Assembly: GCA_900555295.1 (NCBI GenBank)
Contig: USKN01000097.1
Location: forward strand, 1 to 7,356
From: an uncultured Eubacteriales bacterium
GTDB taxonomy: Bacteria; Bacillota; Clostridia; UMGS1810
DNA: 7,356 bases
Direction of reading: 5' to 3'
Made by a program: the position numbers and the translations under genes. Shown here one piece after another: positions 6,063 to 7,356 of the stretch; the first letter of the stretch is position 1, and every line of letters begins with the position of its first letter. The notes beneath the pieces were generated by a model that saw only the letters and a program-made list of their open reading frames with translations, made no database searches and was not told the DNA's origin.

Positions 6063-7349
6063 ATGAATAAAATAAAAGTTATATTAATCGGTGCGGGATT
6101 AAGAGGTATAACATATACAGACGCTATGAGCGAAACTGACGGCAAATACGAGGTTGTTGCCGTTGCCGAGCCTATAAAGTCACGGCGTGATTATATAAAA
6201 AACAAACACAGCATTCCCGATAATATGTGTTTTGACGATTGGAAACCGCTTTTGGCACTCGGCAAAATTGCTGACGCGGCGGTTATTGCCACTATGGACA
6301 GACAACACTTTGAACCCGCAATTGCCGCAATTAAACTTAAATACGACATTTTGCTTGAAAAACCTATATCAGATAACCCCGGTGAATGTGTAAAAATTGC
6401 AAATCTTGCCGAAAAAAACAATGTAAAAGTTGTAATATGCACCGTTTTAAGGTATACTCCGTTTTTTACAGCAATTAAGGATATTATAGATGACGGAAAA
6501 ATTGGCACAATTATGTCGATAAACCACGAAGAATGTGTAGGAAACATCCACCAAAGCCATAGTTTTGTACGCGGTAATTGGGGAAATTCAAAACGCAGCT
6601 CGTGTATGCTTTTGCAAAAATCCTGTCACGATATGGATATTTTACAATGGATTATAGGCGGTCAATTAAAAAAAATACAGTCGTTTGGCTCGCTTACCTA
6701 CTTTACTCCCAAAAATGCACCCGCCGGTGCGCCCGATTATTGCATTGAGGGTTGCCCCCACGGTGATACGTGTTATTACAATGCGGTAAAACTTTATTAC
6801 GACGATAAGCAAAACGAATGGTTTCGCAGTGCGGCAACACACATTGTAAATGCAACCGATGACCAAGTAAAAGATGCCATTTCCAAAACACAGTACGGAA
6901 AATGCGTATTTAAATGCGACAATGACGTTGTGGATCACCAAACGGTAAATATGCTTTTTGATAATGATGTTACCGTTACATTTACTATGAATGCGTTTAA
7001 CAAAGGCGGAAGATACATTCATATAATGGGAACCAAAGGCGAACTGCACGCGGCAATGGACGGCGGCGAACCCATTAAAATATACAGCTTTGACACAAAA
7101 AAAACAACTCAAATACCCATTACGGCAAAAGACGGCATTGTAAACGGACACGGCGGCGGTGACAGAGGAATTGTTGAAGCTTTTTATGATTATGTATGCG
7201 GTATATATACGGGTAAAGCCATTCCCGATATAAGGCAGGCGGCCGACAATCATCTTATTGTTTTTGCCGCCGAAAAATCACGTATTGAAAATATAACAGT
7301 TGATTTTGACGAATATCGAAAATCATTTATTGATAATACAATAGTTTAA
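6063..7349 (+). CDS. Gfo/Idh/MocA-family oxidoreductase with a cysteine-rich insert (428 aa)
   Basis: Predicted cytoplasmic NAD(P)-dependent dehydrogenase or isomerase acting on a sugar, inositol or related polyol; the substrate is unknown. The N-terminal Rossmann fold shows IGAGLRG (9-15), and the family motif LLEKPIS (97-103) supplies catalytic Lys100. The second motif reads KSCHDMDILQW (186-196), with His189 as the likely catalytic histidine. The Asp that usually precedes it by four positions is replaced (Gln185/Lys186 region), as I recall in one subfamily. Residues 227-241 carry a C-x3-C-x5-C pattern (YCIEGCPHGDTCYYNA) in an insert that helps explain the length, above the usual 330-400 residues. 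A GHGGGD motif (362-367) precedes the C-terminal helices. The ORF is complete and ends with TAA at 7347-7349. The gene is divergent from the GTPase gene, with a 186-bp shared upstream region. Family is firm; substrate is not. Confidence 0.92.
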   Translation: MNKIKVILIGAGLRGITYTDAMSETDGKYEVVAVAEPIKSRRDYIKNKHSIPDNMCFDDWKPLLALGKIADAAVIATMDRQHFEPAIAAIKLKYDILLEKPISDNPGECVKIANLAEKNNVKVVICTVLRYTPFFTAIKDIIDDGKIGTIMSINHEECVGNIHQSHSFVRGNWGNSKRSSCMLLQKSCHDMDILQWIIGGQLKKIQSFGSLTYFTPKNAPAGAPDYCIEGCPHGDTCYYNAVKLYYDDKQNEWFRSAATHIVNATDDQVKDAISKTQYGKCVFKCDNDVVDHQTVNMLFDNDVTVTFTMNAFNKGGRYIHIMGTKGELHAAMDGGEPIKIYSFDTKKTTQIPITAKDGIVNGHGGGDRGIVEAFYDYVCGIYTGKAIPDIRQAADNHLIVFAAEKSRIENITVDFDEYRKSFIDNTIV

Positions 7350-7356
7350 AACGGTA

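Noticed and set aside
6666..7253. Minus-strand ORF of 195 codons opposite the oxidoreductase gene
   Set aside because: It is antisense to a complete, motif-rich Gfo/Idh/MocA gene and has no recognisable domain.

Overview
The window looks like a chromosomal segment of a low-to-moderate GC, Gram-positive anaerobe of the class Clostridia, plausibly a gut Oscillospirales-type lineage. This rests on the gene families present: a VanW/G5 cell-wall protein, and a Tet(M)-like translation GTPase fused to a YacP/Rae1 nuclease. It also rests on good Shine-Dalgarno sites, sigma-A-like promoters, and an intergenic repeat whose hairpin words (GTCACCTTACGGTGAC followed by GCTTCCCCTCAAGGGGAAGC) I associate with genomes of that group. 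The placement is inferred from recall, with no search behind it.

Layout. Positions 1-408 hold no gene. They contain two near-identical copies of a compound repeat 173 bp apart, then a degenerate third hairpin and an inverted AT-rich heptamer array that ends at the stop codon of the first gene. Positions 409-3097 (minus strand) are a two-gene operon: a membrane-anchored VanW/G5 protein and, overlapping its end by 11 bases, a cytoplasmic alpha/beta-hydrolase esterase. A promoter and RBS for this pair lie in the 151-bp gap at 3098-3248. Positions 3249-5876 (minus) encode an 875-residue protein: a complete Tet(M)/EF-G-type GTPase joined by a linker to a complete Rae1/YacP-type NYN endoribonuclease domain. 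The 186-bp gap at 5877-6062 holds divergent promoters. Positions 6063-7349 (plus) encode a Gfo/Idh/MocA-family oxidoreductase with a cysteine-rich insert.

How the genes relate. The VanW protein and the esterase are probably co-transcribed and translationally coupled, which suggests a shared cell-envelope or carbohydrate-related role. The GTPase-nuclease fusion appears to be its own transcription unit. It is the most interesting object here, because EF-G-like GTPases and Rae1 are both known to act at the ribosomal A site; one polypeptide carrying both suggests a ribosome-targeted mRNA-cleavage or rescue factor rather than a plain tetracycline-resistance protein. The oxidoreductase is divergently transcribed and its substrate cannot be read from the sequence.
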